The notes: a model not told the origin generated them from the letters alone. 64,000 nucleotides of DNA from Campylobacter taeniopygiae (GCF_005406225.1 NZ_NXLY01000006.1:38485-102484); one strand, 5' to 3'; positions 9,170 through 19,916 are shown, counted from the first letter of the stretch. Translations and numbers: made by a program.

Positions 9170-10533
9170 CTGGAATAAGTGTATTTGATCATAAATTATT
9201 AGCAGACTCTTGGAGTACTCAAGAAATGCGTGCTGTTTTTTGCGAAGAAAATCGCATTCAAAAATGGCTTGATGTTGAAGCAGCTTTAGCAAAAGCTCAA
9301 GCAAAACTTGGAATCATCCCTAAAAAAGCAGCCGATGAAATTGCTAAAAAAGCATATTATAAATTTATGGACATGGAATTTATTTTTGCAGAATTTAAAA
9401 AAACAAAGCATCCCCTAGTCCCTACAGTAAGAGGTTTAGAAAAAGCTTGTAAAGATGATTTGGGCGAATTTGTTCATTTTGGAGTTACCACCCAAGACAT
9501 CATTGATACAGGCATTGTATTGCAATTTAAAGAAGCCATGCAAATTATTAAGCAAGAATTAAAAGCTATTGCAAAAGCCTTAGTAAAACTTGCTAAAACT
9601 CACAAAAATACTGCGATGATGGGAAGAACTTTGGCTTTGCAAGCCTTACCAATAACCTTTGGACACAAGGTTTCTATTTGGCTTAGCGAACTTGATCGTC
9701 ATTTTGAAAGAATATTAGAACTTGAAAAAAGACTTTATGTTGGAAGTATCGTAGGGGCTGTTGGAACTAAAGCAAGCTTAAGCGAAAAGGCTAATGAAGT
9801 TGAAAAACTAACTTTAGAAAATTTAGGTCTTTGTGTGCCAAATATTTCTTGGCAACCTGCACGCGATCGTTTTATAGAATTAGGATATGTTTTAGGTAAC
9901 ATCAATGCAACTTTCAATAAAATCGCTCATCAACTTCTTATACTTTCACACAATGAAATTGATGAAGTAGCAGAACCTTTTGGAAAAGGTCAAGTAGGAT
10001 CTAGTACTATGCCTCATAAAAGAAATCCTGCAGTCAGCGAAAATGCTGTTACGGTAAGCAATGCTTTAAAAGCAAATTTAGCCATACTTAGCGATATAGA
10101 AAGACACGAACACGAAAGAGATGGGCAGGTTTGGAAAATGGAATGGAAGCTTTTGCCTGAAATGTTTTTAATGCTTTCTGTAGTTTTAGCTAATATGAAA
10201 TTTGCTTTAAGTGATTTAGAAGTTAAGAAAGATAAAATGCTTAAAAATTTAAATACTCTTCATGGTTTTGTTTTAGCAGAACGTGTTATGTTTGCTCTAA
10301 GTGATCACTATGGCAAACAACATGCCCATGAAATCGTTTATGAAAACGCTATGTTAGGTATCGAAAAACAAAAAACCTTCAAAGAAGTTTTACTAGCCGA
10401 TAAAAGAGTTTCTAAGGTTTTAAAAGAAAAAGAAATTGATGCTTTGCTTGACGCAACTACTTACGTAGGTTATGCACCAAAACTTGTGGATGAATTTTTA
10501 GCAAAAATCAAAAATAGTGCTATTTTGAAATAG
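9166..10533 (+). CDS. Adenylosuccinate lyase / fumarate lyase superfamily enzyme (PurB-like)
   Basis: A 455-residue protein with the superfamily signature GSSTMPHKRNP at residues 278-288, the region FVHFGVTTQDI near residue 102 and GRTLALQALPITFGHK near 153. All three active-site regions look intact. The family cleaves C-N bonds with release of fumarate. Its place in a transporter/PLP/RidA/PrpD operon, not beside purine genes, suggests a dedicated catabolic lyase, for example of an N- or S-succinyl amino acid, instead of the housekeeping purB (inference). Confidence 0.85.
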   Translation: MTGISVFDHKLLADSWSTQEMRAVFCEENRIQKWLDVEAALAKAQAKLGIIPKKAADEIAKKAYYKFMDMEFIFAEFKKTKHPLVPTVRGLEKACKDDLGEFVHFGVTTQDIIDTGIVLQFKEAMQIIKQELKAIAKALVKLAKTHKNTAMMGRTLALQALPITFGHKVSIWLSELDRHFERILELEKRLYVGSIVGAVGTKASLSEKANEVEKLTLENLGLCVPNISWQPARDRFIELGYVLGNINATFNKIAHQLLILSHNEIDEVAEPFGKGQVGSSTMPHKRNPAVSENAVTVSNALKANLAILSDIERHEHERDGQVWKMEWKLLPEMFLMLSVVLANMKFALSDLEVKKDKMLKNLNTLHGFVLAERVMFALSDHYGKQHAHEIVYENAMLGIEKQKTFKEVLLADKRVSKVLKEKEIDALLDATTYVGYAPKLVDEFLAKIKNSAILK

Positions 10534-10541
10534 GAAAGCAA

Positions 10542-11873
10542 ATGTTTTATAGTGAAAAATTAGCTGAATTTATTATGAAATTACATTTTGATGATATACC
10601 TCAAAATGTAATTTGCAGAGCTAAAGAACTCATGCTTGATAGCTTTGGGACAGCCTTAGCTGCCCACAAAGAAGAATGTGTTTTAAATGCTTTAAATGCT
10701 TTAAAAACCGAAGGAAATACGACCGTTTGGGGACAAGAGCAAAAAATAGATGCCATTAATGCAGCCATGCTTAATTCAATCGCTTCCCATGCTCTTGATT
10801 TTGATGATACTCACACAGAAGCGATTTTACATGCTAGTGCTTTTTTAACTCCACTTTGCTTAAGCTATGGTTTTAGTGTTTGCAAAGACGCAAAACAAAT
10901 TTTAAAAGCTTTTATTATTGGTTGGGAAATAGCCGCTAGAGTGGGTATCGCAAGTAAAGGAAGTTTTCATAAACGTGGTTTTCATACAAGTGCTATTGCT
11001 GGAATTTTTGGAAGTGTAAGTGCAAGTGCGGTTTTGCTAAATTTAAACAAGGAGCAAATTATCAATGCCTTGGGTCTTGCTGGAAGTTTTGCAAGTGGAG
11101 TGAATGAATTTTTATCCAATGGATCTAATTCTAAAGTTTTACATTTAGCAAATGTTGTAAAAAATGGTATTTTGGTTGCAAATTTAGCTAAAAATAATAT
11201 GAGTGGGCCTTTGAGTATTTTTGAAGGAAGAGATAATATTTTTAAATGCTTTGGCATAGAAGAAAACTCAGATAAAACAGAACTTGATAAAGCTTTAGGT
11301 CAACTTTGGCAGATCATGCAAGTTTCTATCAAACCTTATCCAAGCTGCCATTTTACGCATGGTTTTATTGAGTGTGCTATTTCTTTAAAAAATGATGGTT
11401 TAAAAGCCGATGAAATAAAAAATATCCATTGTTTTGTTGATGAGGTTCCTATTTCTTTTGTTTGTGATCCAATTGAAAAAAAATATCAACCAAAAACTGC
11501 CTATGAAGCTAAATTTTCCTTACCTTTTTTAATGGCTTTAGGTTTTTTTGATGGTAAAATTACATTAAATTCTTATGAAAATTTAACGCGTAAAGAACTT
11601 ATAAATTTTGCACAAAAAATCACTTATGAGAAAAAACAATCTACAGGATTTCCAAAATATTTTCCAGGACATATAAAAGTAACTTTGCAAAATGGACAAG
11701 TCATTCAAAAAGATGTTTTTATTAATAGAGGAAATTTTGATAACCCTTTAAGCTTTGAAGAATTAAAAGAAAAATTTTTAAACAATGCCAAAATGAGCCT
11801 TACAGAAGAAAAAGCTCATAATGTGCTAAAACAAATTATGAATTTAGAAAATCAAAAAGATTTTACACTCTAG
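10542..11873 (+). CDS. MmgE/PrpD family protein
   Basis: A 443-residue full-length MmgE/PrpD protein. Recognisable features are the N-terminal helical region, SHALDFDDTHTEAILHAS near residue 85 and KPYPSCHFTHGFIEC near residue 265. The family includes 2-methylcitrate dehydratase, cis-aconitate decarboxylase and iminodisuccinate epimerase, so a dicarboxylate substrate is likely. There is no prpB or prpC nearby, which argues against the methylcitrate cycle. I recall the C. jejuni NCTC 11168 counterpart as a pseudogene. It is the last gene of the operon and ends at a hairpin terminator. Confidence 0.87.
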   Translation: MFYSEKLAEFIMKLHFDDIPQNVICRAKELMLDSFGTALAAHKEECVLNALNALKTEGNTTVWGQEQKIDAINAAMLNSIASHALDFDDTHTEAILHASAFLTPLCLSYGFSVCKDAKQILKAFIIGWEIAARVGIASKGSFHKRGFHTSAIAGIFGSVSASAVLLNLNKEQIINALGLAGSFASGVNEFLSNGSNSKVLHLANVVKNGILVANLAKNNMSGPLSIFEGRDNIFKCFGIEENSDKTELDKALGQLWQIMQVSIKPYPSCHFTHGFIECAISLKNDGLKADEIKNIHCFVDEVPISFVCDPIEKKYQPKTAYEAKFSLPFLMALGFFDGKITLNSYENLTRKELINFAQKITYEKKQSTGFPKYFPGHIKVTLQNGQVIQKDVFINRGNFDNPLSFEELKEKFLNNAKMSLTEEKAHNVLKQIMNLENQKDFTL

Positions 11874-11878
11874 TTAAA

Positions 11879-11903
11879 GGCTTTTGTTTAAAAAACAAAA
11901 GCC
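11879..11903. terminator. Bidirectional terminator
   Basis: A perfect 11-bp stem, GGCTTTTGTTT / AAACAAAAGCC, with an AAA loop between the convergent MmgE/PrpD and hydrogenase genes. Runs of T in the arms serve both directions. Confidence 0.8.
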
Positions 11904-11905
11904 AC

Positions 11906-13414
11906 TTATAGATTAACAATTTTTGGATTGTTAAATTCTAGCACATCCTTAACGCTCTGTTCAAAAGCTTTTAAAACACTAAAAGCAATGCCTTCAAAAT
12001 CAAGCCCACCGCAAAGATAAATTAAAGGCATACGAAAAGATTTACTTACATCAAGCTTAGGTTTTTCACCACTTAAATTTAATTTAAAATCATAAGGACT
12101 AGCGTGTTTAAAAGTATAATTTTGCGCTGCATTTAAAAAATCTTCTTTATTTTTTAAAAACTCTCCCTTAGCTAAAATAAAATTAATTTCAAGGTATTTC
12201 CAAAAATCACTTGAAATATTTGAGCTTTCGTCAAAATTTTTCTCTATAAAGGCATAGTTTGCTTCAAAACTTTTTTTATAATTTTCAACCAATAAAGCTC
12301 CTAATTTATTTTTAGCTATATTTTGCAAAATTAGCTTTATATTGGTTTCAAATTCAAAATCTATACTCGATAAAGTCTTGATTTGCTCTTCTAAAATAAA
12401 TTGAGTTGAGAAATCTTTATTTTGCAATTTTGCATAAGAAAAAATGTTTGCCATAGGTTTTTCATAATTGCCGAATTCATCCCAAAAATTCTTTTCACTA
12501 CATGCGATACAACCATGCCCAGAGGCAACTGGCCAAGAGGTTTTAGAATTAAATTTCACTTTTGGACAATTATTGTAAGTATAAGGACCCTTGCAACCTA
12601 TTTTAAAAAGACAGGCTCCATTTTTAGCTGCTTCATCATCAAAATGTTCTGCAAAAATTCCGCTTTCAAATTTAGCTTTTCTTTCACACATATCATGCAA
12701 ACATTTACCATATGCCCATACAGGACGATTTTGCTCATCTAATTCCGGAAGAATTCCAAAAAGTGCAAAAAATGCCAAATTTGCAACAATATTTACATCG
12801 CTTGGAGGACATCCTGGGATATTAACCACTTTTTGAGTTAAGACTTCAGAAATTCCACAAGTCTTACTAGGATTTGGATATGCGGCTTGAATCCCTCCAT
12901 AAGAAGAACAAGTTCCAATTGCATAAATAGCCTTAGCTTTTTTAGCTAATTTTTGTAAAATTTCATAACCACTTTCAGCGTTAGCACCTATAGTTAAGAA
13001 AAAGGTATCAATCGCAGCAACTCCACCTTCAACAGCCAAAAGAAAATCTTGATCTAAAATATCTTCTATAAGTTCTTCGGCTTTTGTTCCATTTGCAGCC
13101 ATCAAAGTTTCGTGATATTCTAAAGAAAAAAAATCAAATATAAATTCATCAAAACTCGGTAATTCAGAACGCAATAAACTCTCACTGCAACCGGTGCACT
13201 CACAAAGATGAAGCCAAACTACTTTCATTTTTGGAGCGATTTCAAAAAATTGTTTAGCCAAAGATGGAATTTCATTTCCTAAAGATAAATGCTTAACAAT
13301 AGTTTTTACACTTTCTTCATTGATAATCTTCTCATCTTTTAAACCTGAATTTTCAATTTCAACTATACGATTTTGAAGTATTATTTTTAATTCTTCATTG
13401 CTAAGCTTTGCCAT
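11906..13414 (-). CDS. [NiFe]-hydrogenase small subunit homolog (HydA2-like)
   Basis: A 502-residue protein with the small-subunit hallmarks: WLHLCECTGCSESLLR near residue 70 (proximal cluster Cys pair), AIGTCSSYGGIQAAYPNP, NIPGCPPSDVN, and later Cys-rich segments (CLHDMCERKAKF, KIGCKGPYTYNNCP, GHGCIACSEKNFWDE) for the other clusters. It lacks the twin-arginine leader of the usual periplasmic HydA and carries a long C-terminal extension. No large-subunit gene is adjacent, as I also recall for Cj1399c in C. jejuni. It may be a cytoplasmic electron-transfer partner; function is uncertain. Confidence 0.85.
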   Translation of the reverse strand: MAKLSNEELKIILQNRIVEIENSGLKDEKIINEESVKTIVKHLSLGNEIPSLAKQFFEIAPKMKVVWLHLCECTGCSESLLRSELPSFDEFIFDFFSLEYHETLMAANGTKAEELIEDILDQDFLLAVEGGVAAIDTFFLTIGANAESGYEILQKLAKKAKAIYAIGTCSSYGGIQAAYPNPSKTCGISEVLTQKVVNIPGCPPSDVNIVANLAFFALFGILPELDEQNRPVWAYGKCLHDMCERKAKFESGIFAEHFDDEAAKNGACLFKIGCKGPYTYNNCPKVKFNSKTSWPVASGHGCIACSEKNFWDEFGNYEKPMANIFSYAKLQNKDFSTQFILEEQIKTLSSIDFEFETNIKLILQNIAKNKLGALLVENYKKSFEANYAFIEKNFDESSNISSDFWKYLEINFILAKGEFLKNKEDFLNAAQNYTFKHASPYDFKLNLSGEKPKLDVSKSFRMPLIYLCGGLDFEGIAFSVLKAFEQSVKDVLEFNNPKIVNL

Positions 13415-13417
13415 GTT

Positions 13418-14245
<828 letters not shown>

Positions 14246-14917
14246 TTATCCTTTGATTAGTTTTATAAAATTCTCAACCTTTAAAGCAGCAGAGCCTATC
14301 AAAACTCCTCCGCATTCTTTAATACTTAAAATTTCTTTTATATTGCTTTCATTCACGCTTCCACCATAAAGCAAAGGTGCTTGAGTTAAAGTGGCTAAAT
14401 ACTCAAGAACACTGCTAATATCTTTAATATCTGCACTTACTCCTGTTCCGATAGAATAAATAGGCTCATAAGCGATGATTAAATTTTCATATTTTAAATC
14501 AATTATATCAAGCTGGGATTTTAAAAATTCCAAGGTTTTACCTGAATTTTTTGTTGTTAAATCCTCTCCTATGCAAAAAACTATCTTAAAACGATGCTCT
14601 TTTGCAAAGTCAAACTTAGTTTTTATCAAAGCCTCATCTCCTAAAATTCGTCTTTCAGAATGCCCGATTAAAACACATTTAATGCCGAATTCGTCTAAAT
14701 GCTCTTTTCCAAGTTCGCCTGTAAAAGCTCCATTAACACAAGGATAAAAATTTTGTGCTCCTTGTATAAAGTTGGTTTGAAACTCCAAAAAAGCAATACT
14801 AGGTGGAAAAACGATAATATCATCACATTTTGCACCCATGGTCTTATTTAAGACGTCAGCATAATTTTTAAAACTTGCCCTAGTATGATTACACTTTAAA
14901 TTTGCAGCAAAAATCAT
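14246..14917 (-). CDS. tpiA: Triosephosphate isomerase
   Basis: A 223-residue TIM barrel, shorter than the usual 250 residues, as typical for epsilonproteobacterial TpiA. Visible are N-terminal FAANLKCN (catalytic Asn-Lys), LIGHSERR (catalytic His), [13 protein letters not shown] (catalytic Glu) and [11 protein letters not shown] (phosphate loop). It interconverts DHAP and glyceraldehyde-3-phosphate, used mainly for gluconeogenesis in Campylobacter. The ATG directly follows the pgk stop codon. Confidence 0.96.
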   Translation of the reverse strand: MIFAANLKCNHTRASFKNYADVLNKTMGAKCDDIIVFPPSIAFLEFQTNFIQGAQNFYPCVNGAFTGELGKEHLDEFGIKCVLIGHSERRILGDEALIKTKFDFAKEHRFKIVFCIGEDLTTKNSGKTLEFLKSQLDIIDLKYENLIIAYEPIYSIGTGVSADIKDISSVLEYLATLTQAPLLYGGSVNESNIKEILSIKECGGVLIGSAALKVENFIKLIKG

Positions 14918-16117
14918 TTAATTCTCCTTTGCTCTTAAAACCTTAATACCTGGAAGTTCTTTACCCTCTATAAGCTCAAGAGAAGCACCTCCACCTGTTG
15001 AAATAAAAGTCATTTCATCCGCATCACCAGCACGTGCAACCACATCAGCCGTATCTCCTCCGCCTACAACAGAAGTAGCGTGTCCCTCGCTGATGTAATG
15101 ACTCATTTTTATACTGCCTTTTGAAAATTTATCAATTTCAAAAACACCCATTGGGCCATTCCACCAAATTGTTTGTGCATCAGAAATCGCTTCTTTAAAA
15201 AGCCTTACGCTAGCAGGTCCGATATCTAGTCCCATCCAACCGCTAGGAATTTCTTGAACGGGTGAAAATTTCATAGGCGCTTCTTGAGAACAAGAAGGAG
15301 CGGCAACAACATCTACAGGTAAATAAATTTTCACTCCTAAATTCTTGCCCTTAGTTAAAATTTTATGCGCTTCTTCTAAAAGCTCTTCTTCTAAAAGCGA
15401 ATTTCCCACATCATATCCTAAAGCTTTTAAAAAAGTAAAAGCCATACCTCCGCCAATAATCAGCTTATCAACCTTAGGAAGCAAATTTGTCAAAGCTTGT
15501 AATTTTCCACTCACTTTAGAACCCCCTACGACTGCAACAAAGGGACGTACTGGACGTTTAATCAAATTGATCGCAAAGTCAATTTCTTTTTGGAGTAAAA
15601 ATCCCGCTCCTTTATGATCTTCATCAAAAAATTCAGTGATAGCTTCAACACTCGCATGTGCTCTATGGCAAACCCCAAAGGCATCATTGATATAAATTTG
15701 TGCCATAGAAGCAAGCTCTTTGGCTAAATTTTTGTCGTTTTTAGTTTCACCTTTTTCAAAACGTAAATTTTCAAGCATTAAAATTTGACCCGCTTTCAAG
15801 GTAGAAACTTTGTTTTTTGCATCATCTCCGATAACATCTTTAGCCATTATGATTTCTTTATCCAAAAGCCTTGATAATCGCTTAGCAATAGGATCTAAAG
15901 AATATTTAGAATTAAGTTCTTTTGGGCGGCCTAAATGTGAAGCTAAAATAATACTACAACCACGATCTAAACAATATCTAATAGTAGGAATAGCTGAACG
16001 AATACGTCTATCATCTGTAATATTTAAAAAATCATCTTGAGGAACATTAAAATCACATCTTATAAAAACTTTTTTATGATCTAAGTCAAGATCTTTAATA
16101 GAAATAATGCCATTCAT
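14918..16117 (-). CDS. pgk: Phosphoglycerate kinase
   Basis: A 399-residue kinase with [11 protein letters not shown] at the N terminus, [15 protein letters not shown] and the C-terminal [13 protein letters not shown] nucleotide loop. The start at 16117 (MNGIISIKD) is preferred over an upstream in-frame ATG that lies within gapA, because AGGAA precedes it and the N terminus then matches the family. It follows gapA almost without a gap, and the order gapA-pgk-tpiA-fabI points to one transcript. Confidence 0.96.
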   Translation of the reverse strand: MNGIISIKDLDLDHKKVFIRCDFNVPQDDFLNITDDRRIRSAIPTIRYCLDRGCSIILASHLGRPKELNSKYSLDPIAKRLSRLLDKEIIMAKDVIGDDAKNKVSTLKAGQILMLENLRFEKGETKNDKNLAKELASMAQIYINDAFGVCHRAHASVEAITEFFDEDHKGAGFLLQKEIDFAINLIKRPVRPFVAVVGGSKVSGKLQALTNLLPKVDKLIIGGGMAFTFLKALGYDVGNSLLEEELLEEAHKILTKGKNLGVKIYLPVDVVAAPSCSQEAPMKFSPVQEIPSGWMGLDIGPASVRLFKEAISDAQTIWWNGPMGVFEIDKFSKGSIKMSHYISEGHATSVVGGGDTADVVARAGDADEMTFISTGGGASLELIEGKELPGIKVLRAKEN

Positions 16118-16118
16118 T

Positions 16119-17117
16119 TTAATTCCTATTTGCAATATAAACGGCCATATCAACTAAACGACTTGAATAACCCCATTCATTATCATACCAAGCAATCACT
16201 TTTATCAAATCATCTGCTATAACTTGAGTCAAATCACTGGCTACAATCGCACCATAAGAACAAGTGATAAAATCACTTGAAACACGCTCTTCATCATCCA
16301 CCATTAAAAGACCTTTTAAATTTGAATCCGAAGCCTTTCTAAAAGCGTCATTAATTTCTTCTTTTTTAGCTTTACGATCAAGCAAAACAGTTAAATCAAC
16401 GCTTGATACATCAACAACTGGAACACGCATACTTTGGCCATGAAGCTTTCCATCAAGCTCTGGCATAACAAGTTTCATGGCCTTAGCAGCGCCTGTAGAA
16501 GTTGGGATAATATTTTGCGCTGCAGCACGTGAGCGACGCTTATCTCTAGCTTTAGCATCAATAATACTTTGTCCATTAGTATAAGCATGTATAGTTGTCA
16601 TAAGGCCTTTTTTGATCCCAAAATTATCTTGTAAAACTCTACAAACTGGCCCTAAGCAATTTGTAGTACAACTTGCATTGGAAATAATTTTTTCGCCGTG
16701 ATAAAGATCAGAATTAACACCTAAAACATAAGTAGGGGTATTATCCTTTGCGGGAGCACTCATTATAACTTTTTCTATGCCCATGTTTAAAAATTCTTGA
16801 CATTTTTCTGTTGTTAAATGCGCTCCTGTGCATTCTAGAACAATTTGGGCTCCATATTTTGCAAAATCAAGATCTTTAACACTGCGACTTTTAAAAACCT
16901 TGATTTTTTTATTATTGATTATTAAATCATCACCTTCGCTTTCTACACTTCCTTTGAATTCTCCATGGACCGTATCATGTTTAAAAAGATATTTTGCAAG
17001 CTCTATATCGGTAGTATCGTTAATCGCTACAAGCTCTATATCATTCCTTTGTAAAATTATCCTCGCAACGCATCTGCCTATGCGTCCAAAACCATTAATA
17101 GCAACTTTTACGGCCAT
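16119..17117 (-). CDS. gapA: Glyceraldehyde-3-phosphate dehydrogenase
   Basis: A 332-residue GAPDH. It has the Rossmann start [15 protein letters not shown], the catalytic Cys motif [12 protein letters not shown] and the C-terminal [14 protein letters not shown]. It is the first gene of the gapA-pgk-tpiA-fabI cluster and divergent from nadD. AAGGAAA lies before the ATG, and a TAGAAT at 17150-17155 on the minus strand is a possible -10 for it. Confidence 0.97.
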   Translation of the reverse strand: MAVKVAINGFGRIGRCVARIILQRNDIELVAINDTTDIELAKYLFKHDTVHGEFKGSVESEGDDLIINNKKIKVFKSRSVKDLDFAKYGAQIVLECTGAHLTTEKCQEFLNMGIEKVIMSAPAKDNTPTYVLGVNSDLYHGEKIISNASCTTNCLGPVCRVLQDNFGIKKGLMTTIHAYTNGQSIIDAKARDKRRSRAAAQNIIPTSTGAAKAMKLVMPELDGKLHGQSMRVPVVDVSSVDLTVLLDRKAKKEEINDAFRKASDSNLKGLLMVDDEERVSSDFITCSYGAIVASDLTQVIADDLIKVIAWYDNEWGYSSRLVDMAVYIANRN

Positions 17118-17177
17118 TTTATTTTCCTTTGCAAATTTTTTATGTTAATATTCTACTAAAAAAAGGTTAAAAAATAG

Positions 17178-17723
17178 ATGAAAATCGCACTTTTTGGGGG
17201 CAGCTTTGATCCACCGCACAAAGGGCATGATGCTGTCATAAAAGAAGCTTTAAAAACCATTGACATTGATCAATTAATTATCATGCCAACTTTTATTAAT
17301 CCATTTAAAAAAGGATTTTTTGCTGATGAGGAAAAAAGATTAGAATGGGTGATCAAACTATGGGGAAATTTAGACAAAGTAAAAATTTGTGATTTTGAAA
17401 TCAAGCAAAAACGCCCAGTTCCAAGCATAGAAAGTGTAGAATATCTTTATAAAATTTATAAGCCAAGTCAATTTTATTTTTTAATTGGTGCTGATCATTT
17501 AGAAAAACTCCATCTTTGGCATCAATTTGAAAAATTAGCTTCTTTGGTTGAATTTGTCATCGCTAAACGAGATAATATAGAAATTCCAGAACAATTTAAA
17601 GATTTAAAAACCGATATTAAAATAGCCTCTTCGTTTATAAGAAACACCCTAAATACTGATGAAGTGTGTGAAAAAATTAAAGATGAAGTGCGAAATTATT
17701 ATAAAAAATTTCAAAAAAATTGA
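17178..17723 (+). CDS. nadD: Nicotinate-nucleotide adenylyltransferase
   Basis: A 181-residue nucleotidyltransferase with the GGSFDPPHKGH motif at the N terminus, PTFINPFKK, and the C-terminal ISSTxIR-like SSFIRNTL. It adenylates nicotinate mononucleotide in NAD synthesis. It is co-directional with rsfS 28 bases downstream. A possible -10 (TAATAT with an upstream TG) is at 17146-17151, overlapping the one for gapA on the other strand. Confidence 0.93.
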   Translation: MKIALFGGSFDPPHKGHDAVIKEALKTIDIDQLIIMPTFINPFKKGFFADEEKRLEWVIKLWGNLDKVKICDFEIKQKRPVPSIESVEYLYKIYKPSQFYFLIGADHLEKLHLWHQFEKLASLVEFVIAKRDNIEIPEQFKDLKTDIKIASSFIRNTLNTDEVCEKIKDEVRNYYKKFQKN

Positions 17724-17751
17724 TACAATTTCAAAAAATTAAAGGAAAAAA

Positions 17752-18081
17752 ATGCAAGAAAGAATTGATTTAATTGTTAAAATTTTAGATGAAAAAAAAG
17801 CAGAAGATATAAAAACTTTTGATATGAGCAAAGAAGAATATTTTGTAAAATACGTTATTATAGCTGCAACCTTGGGAGAAAAACACGCTTTATCTTTAAT
17901 TGATGAGCTAAAAACCAAACTCAAAAGCAAAGGTGAAGAATTTTTAAATATAGACAGTAGTGAAGAATGGAGTGTGATTGATTTGGGTGATATTTTAATC
18001 CATCTTTTAACACCTGAACATAGAGGAATTTATAATATAGAAGAATTATTAGAAAGTTTGAAAAAAAATAAAACTAATTAA
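17752..18081 (+). CDS. rsfS: Ribosomal silencing factor RsfS
   Basis: A 109-residue RsfS/Iojap protein with the family start IVKILDEKKAEDIKTFDM and the conserved WSVIDLGDILIHLLTPEHRGIYNIEELL. It binds uL14 and blocks subunit joining in starvation. It follows nadD, a very common pairing. AAAGGAAA precedes the ATG. It ends at a hairpin facing the convergent DUF1090 gene. Confidence 0.93.
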   Translation: MQERIDLIVKILDEKKAEDIKTFDMSKEEYFVKYVIIAATLGEKHALSLIDELKTKLKSKGEEFLNIDSSEEWSVIDLGDILIHLLTPEHRGIYNIEELLESLKKNKTN

Positions 18082-18088
18082 AACAAAC

Positions 18089-18118
18089 ATTCTCTATGAT
18101 TTTTAAACCATAGAGAAT
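18089..18118. terminator. Bidirectional hairpin terminator
   Basis: A 10-bp stem, ATTCTCTATG / CATAGAGAAT, with a 10-base A/T loop between rsfS and the convergent DUF1090 gene. Confidence 0.7.
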
Positions 18119-18129
18119 AAATTTTCAAA

Positions 18130-18510
18130 TCAAAGATGATCAATATATTCTTCAATTTCTTTTTTAATTTGATGTTTTTGCTCTTTTAAAGCCTTTTTCT
18201 TAGCCTTATACTCAACCTTACTCATATAATCCTTTTTTTCGTCTAAAGCATGAAGTTCTTTTTCTATTTTTTCCACTTCTTGCTCTTTTAGCTTTTTAGC
18301 CTCTAGCTTTTTATCGTAAAAAAGAGGATCTTTACTGCAGTCATTTTTAACTTCTTTTAAAGCAAGCTCTAGGCTTAATTTTCTCGCATTATCATTATGA
18401 ATTTTTGCAAATTCTATTTCTTTATTGATGCGTTCTATTTTTTTATCGCATTCATTTGCAAACGCCATAGTGCATAATGCGGCTATTAAAATCCATATTT
18501 TTTTCATCAA
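18130..18510 (-). CDS. Periplasmic DUF1090 family protein
   Basis: A 126-residue protein with a clear signal peptide (MMKKIWILIAALCTMAFA, cleavage likely before NECDKK). The mature part has two Cys about 40 residues apart and the DUF1090 pattern (C..K...IN.EIE.AK.HND..R...LE.AL.EVKNDC), then a long charged coiled coil ending ...KEIEEYIDHL. It is similar in plan to enterobacterial YqjC. The two Cys may pair in the periplasm. Function is unknown. AAGGAG sits 6 bases before the first ATG. Confidence 0.8.
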   Translation of the reverse strand: MMKKIWILIAALCTMAFANECDKKIERINKEIEFAKIHNDNARKLSLELALKEVKNDCSKDPLFYDKKLEAKKLKEQEVEKIEKELHALDEKKDYMSKVEYKAKKKALKEQKHQIKKEIEEYIDHL

Positions 18511-18545
18511 TCACTCCTTAAAATAAAATCTCAAATACTACTTAA

Positions 18546-19916
18546 TTAACTCTTAAGTTTGGCTTTTATTTGATTAAACAAATTCATTACTTTATCTTGA
18601 AGTTCATTTGCTTGCTCTAATGAATTTGCTTCAAAACGAGTGATAAGATATGCACTTGTATTAGACGCTCTAAGTAAGGCCCAACCATAGCCAAAATCAA
18701 TTCTTGCTCCATCAATTTCACAAAGACTTTTTACACCCTCTAAGGCACCTTTTTCAACTGCTTTTTGAAATTCGCTAACGATTTGAAATTTTTCTTCTTC
18801 ATTTACTGGAATTTTAATTTCTGGCGTAGTGTATAATTTAGGCAATTCTTTAATCATACCCTCTAAATCAAAACCTTTATAAACAAGTTCTAAAGCTCTT
18901 AAAAAGGCGTAAATTCCATCATCATATCCAAAATATCTATGCTTGAAAAATATATGTCCGCTTACTTCTGCAGCCAAATCAATATCTTTTTCTTTCATCA
19001 TTTTTTTAATATTTGAATGTCCAGTTTTTCCCATAAAAATAGTTCCAAATTTGGCAACCTCATCAAAAAGATTTTTGCTGCATTTTACTTCTCCTAAAAT
19101 TCTAGGATTTGGGATATTTTTAGCAAATAAATAACAAAGCTCATCCCCGCAAAAAATATGAGTTTTGCTTAAAGCCACTATTCTATCGGCATCGCCATCA
19201 AATGCAAAAGCAAGTCCATAATCTTCATTTTGACTTAAGAAATTTTTCACAGCCTCTAAATTTCGCTCTTCTGTTGGATCAGGATTATGGTTTGGAAATT
19301 GTCCATCAGGATTGGCAAACATAAGATGGGCTTTTAAATTTAAAGCTTTTATTAGCGGCTCTATCACAACTCCAGCTGCTCCATTGCTACAATCAATAGC
19401 AAATTTATAGTGAAAATCTTTTAAAAAACTAAATTGCTTAGTCATAAATTCCACATAAAGACTTAAAATATCGTATGACTGTGTATCAAAATTATCTTCT
19501 ATTTCATCATCTAAATGCTTATAGACTTCTTTAGAAAATTCTTTTAATTCAGTTCCAAAAAAACTTTCCTTACCTATGGTAATTTTAAAGCCATTATATT
19601 CTTTTGGATTGTGTGAAGCTGTGATCATGATATTTGCATCAAATTTCAACCCCTCATAAAGACTAAAGTACCCGAGTGGAGTTGGAACAAGTCCTATATT
19701 ATAAACTTTAATACCGGCTTTATTTAATCCACTAACCAAATATCCAAAAAGTTCTTTAGCACTATACCTTGCATCATAACCCACACTTACATTTTTACAA
19801 GATCTTTTAAGCATAGTCTGACCCAAACAATAACCTATCGCCTTAACGCTTTTTTCGTGAAGTTCCTTTCCATAAAGTCCGCGTATATCGTATTCTCTAA
19901 AAATCACATCAAGCAT
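18546..19916 (-). CDS. Phosphomannomutase/phosphoglucomutase
   Basis: A 456-residue alpha-D-phosphohexomutase. It has the metal and phosphoserine loop MITASHNPKEYNG, the Mg-binding AFDGDADRIV, and the sugar-binding AEVSGHIFFKHRYFGYDD. It interconverts hexose 1- and 6-phosphates and so could supply glucose-1-phosphate for UDP-glucose and the capsule nucleotide sugars. The start at 19916 (MLDVIFREYDIRG) is chosen because AAGGA lies 7 bases upstream. It is equivalent to C. jejuni Cj1407c. Confidence 0.92.
   Translation of the reverse strand: MLDVIFREYDIRGLYGKELHEKSVKAIGYCLGQTMLKRSCKNVSVGYDARYSAKELFGYLVSGLNKAGIKVYNIGLVPTPLGYFSLYEGLKFDANIMITASHNPKEYNGFKITIGKESFFGTELKEFSKEVYKHLDDEIEDNFDTQSYDILSLYVEFMTKQFSFLKDFHYKFAIDCSNGAAGVVIEPLIKALNLKAHLMFANPDGQFPNHNPDPTEERNLEAVKNFLSQNEDYGLAFAFDGDADRIVALSKTHIFCGDELCYLFAKNIPNPRILGEVKCSKNLFDEVAKFGTIFMGKTGHSNIKKMMKEKDIDLAAEVSGHIFFKHRYFGYDDGIYAFLRALELVYKGFDLEGMIKELPKLYTTPEIKIPVNEEEKFQIVSEFQKAVEKGALEGVKSLCEIDGARIDFGYGWALLRASNTSAYLITRFEANSLEQANELQDKVMNLFNQIKAKLKS

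Noticed and set aside
9166..10533. Housekeeping purB
   Set aside because: The active-site motifs fit PurB, but the operon context is not purine synthesis, so I gave only a superfamily call.
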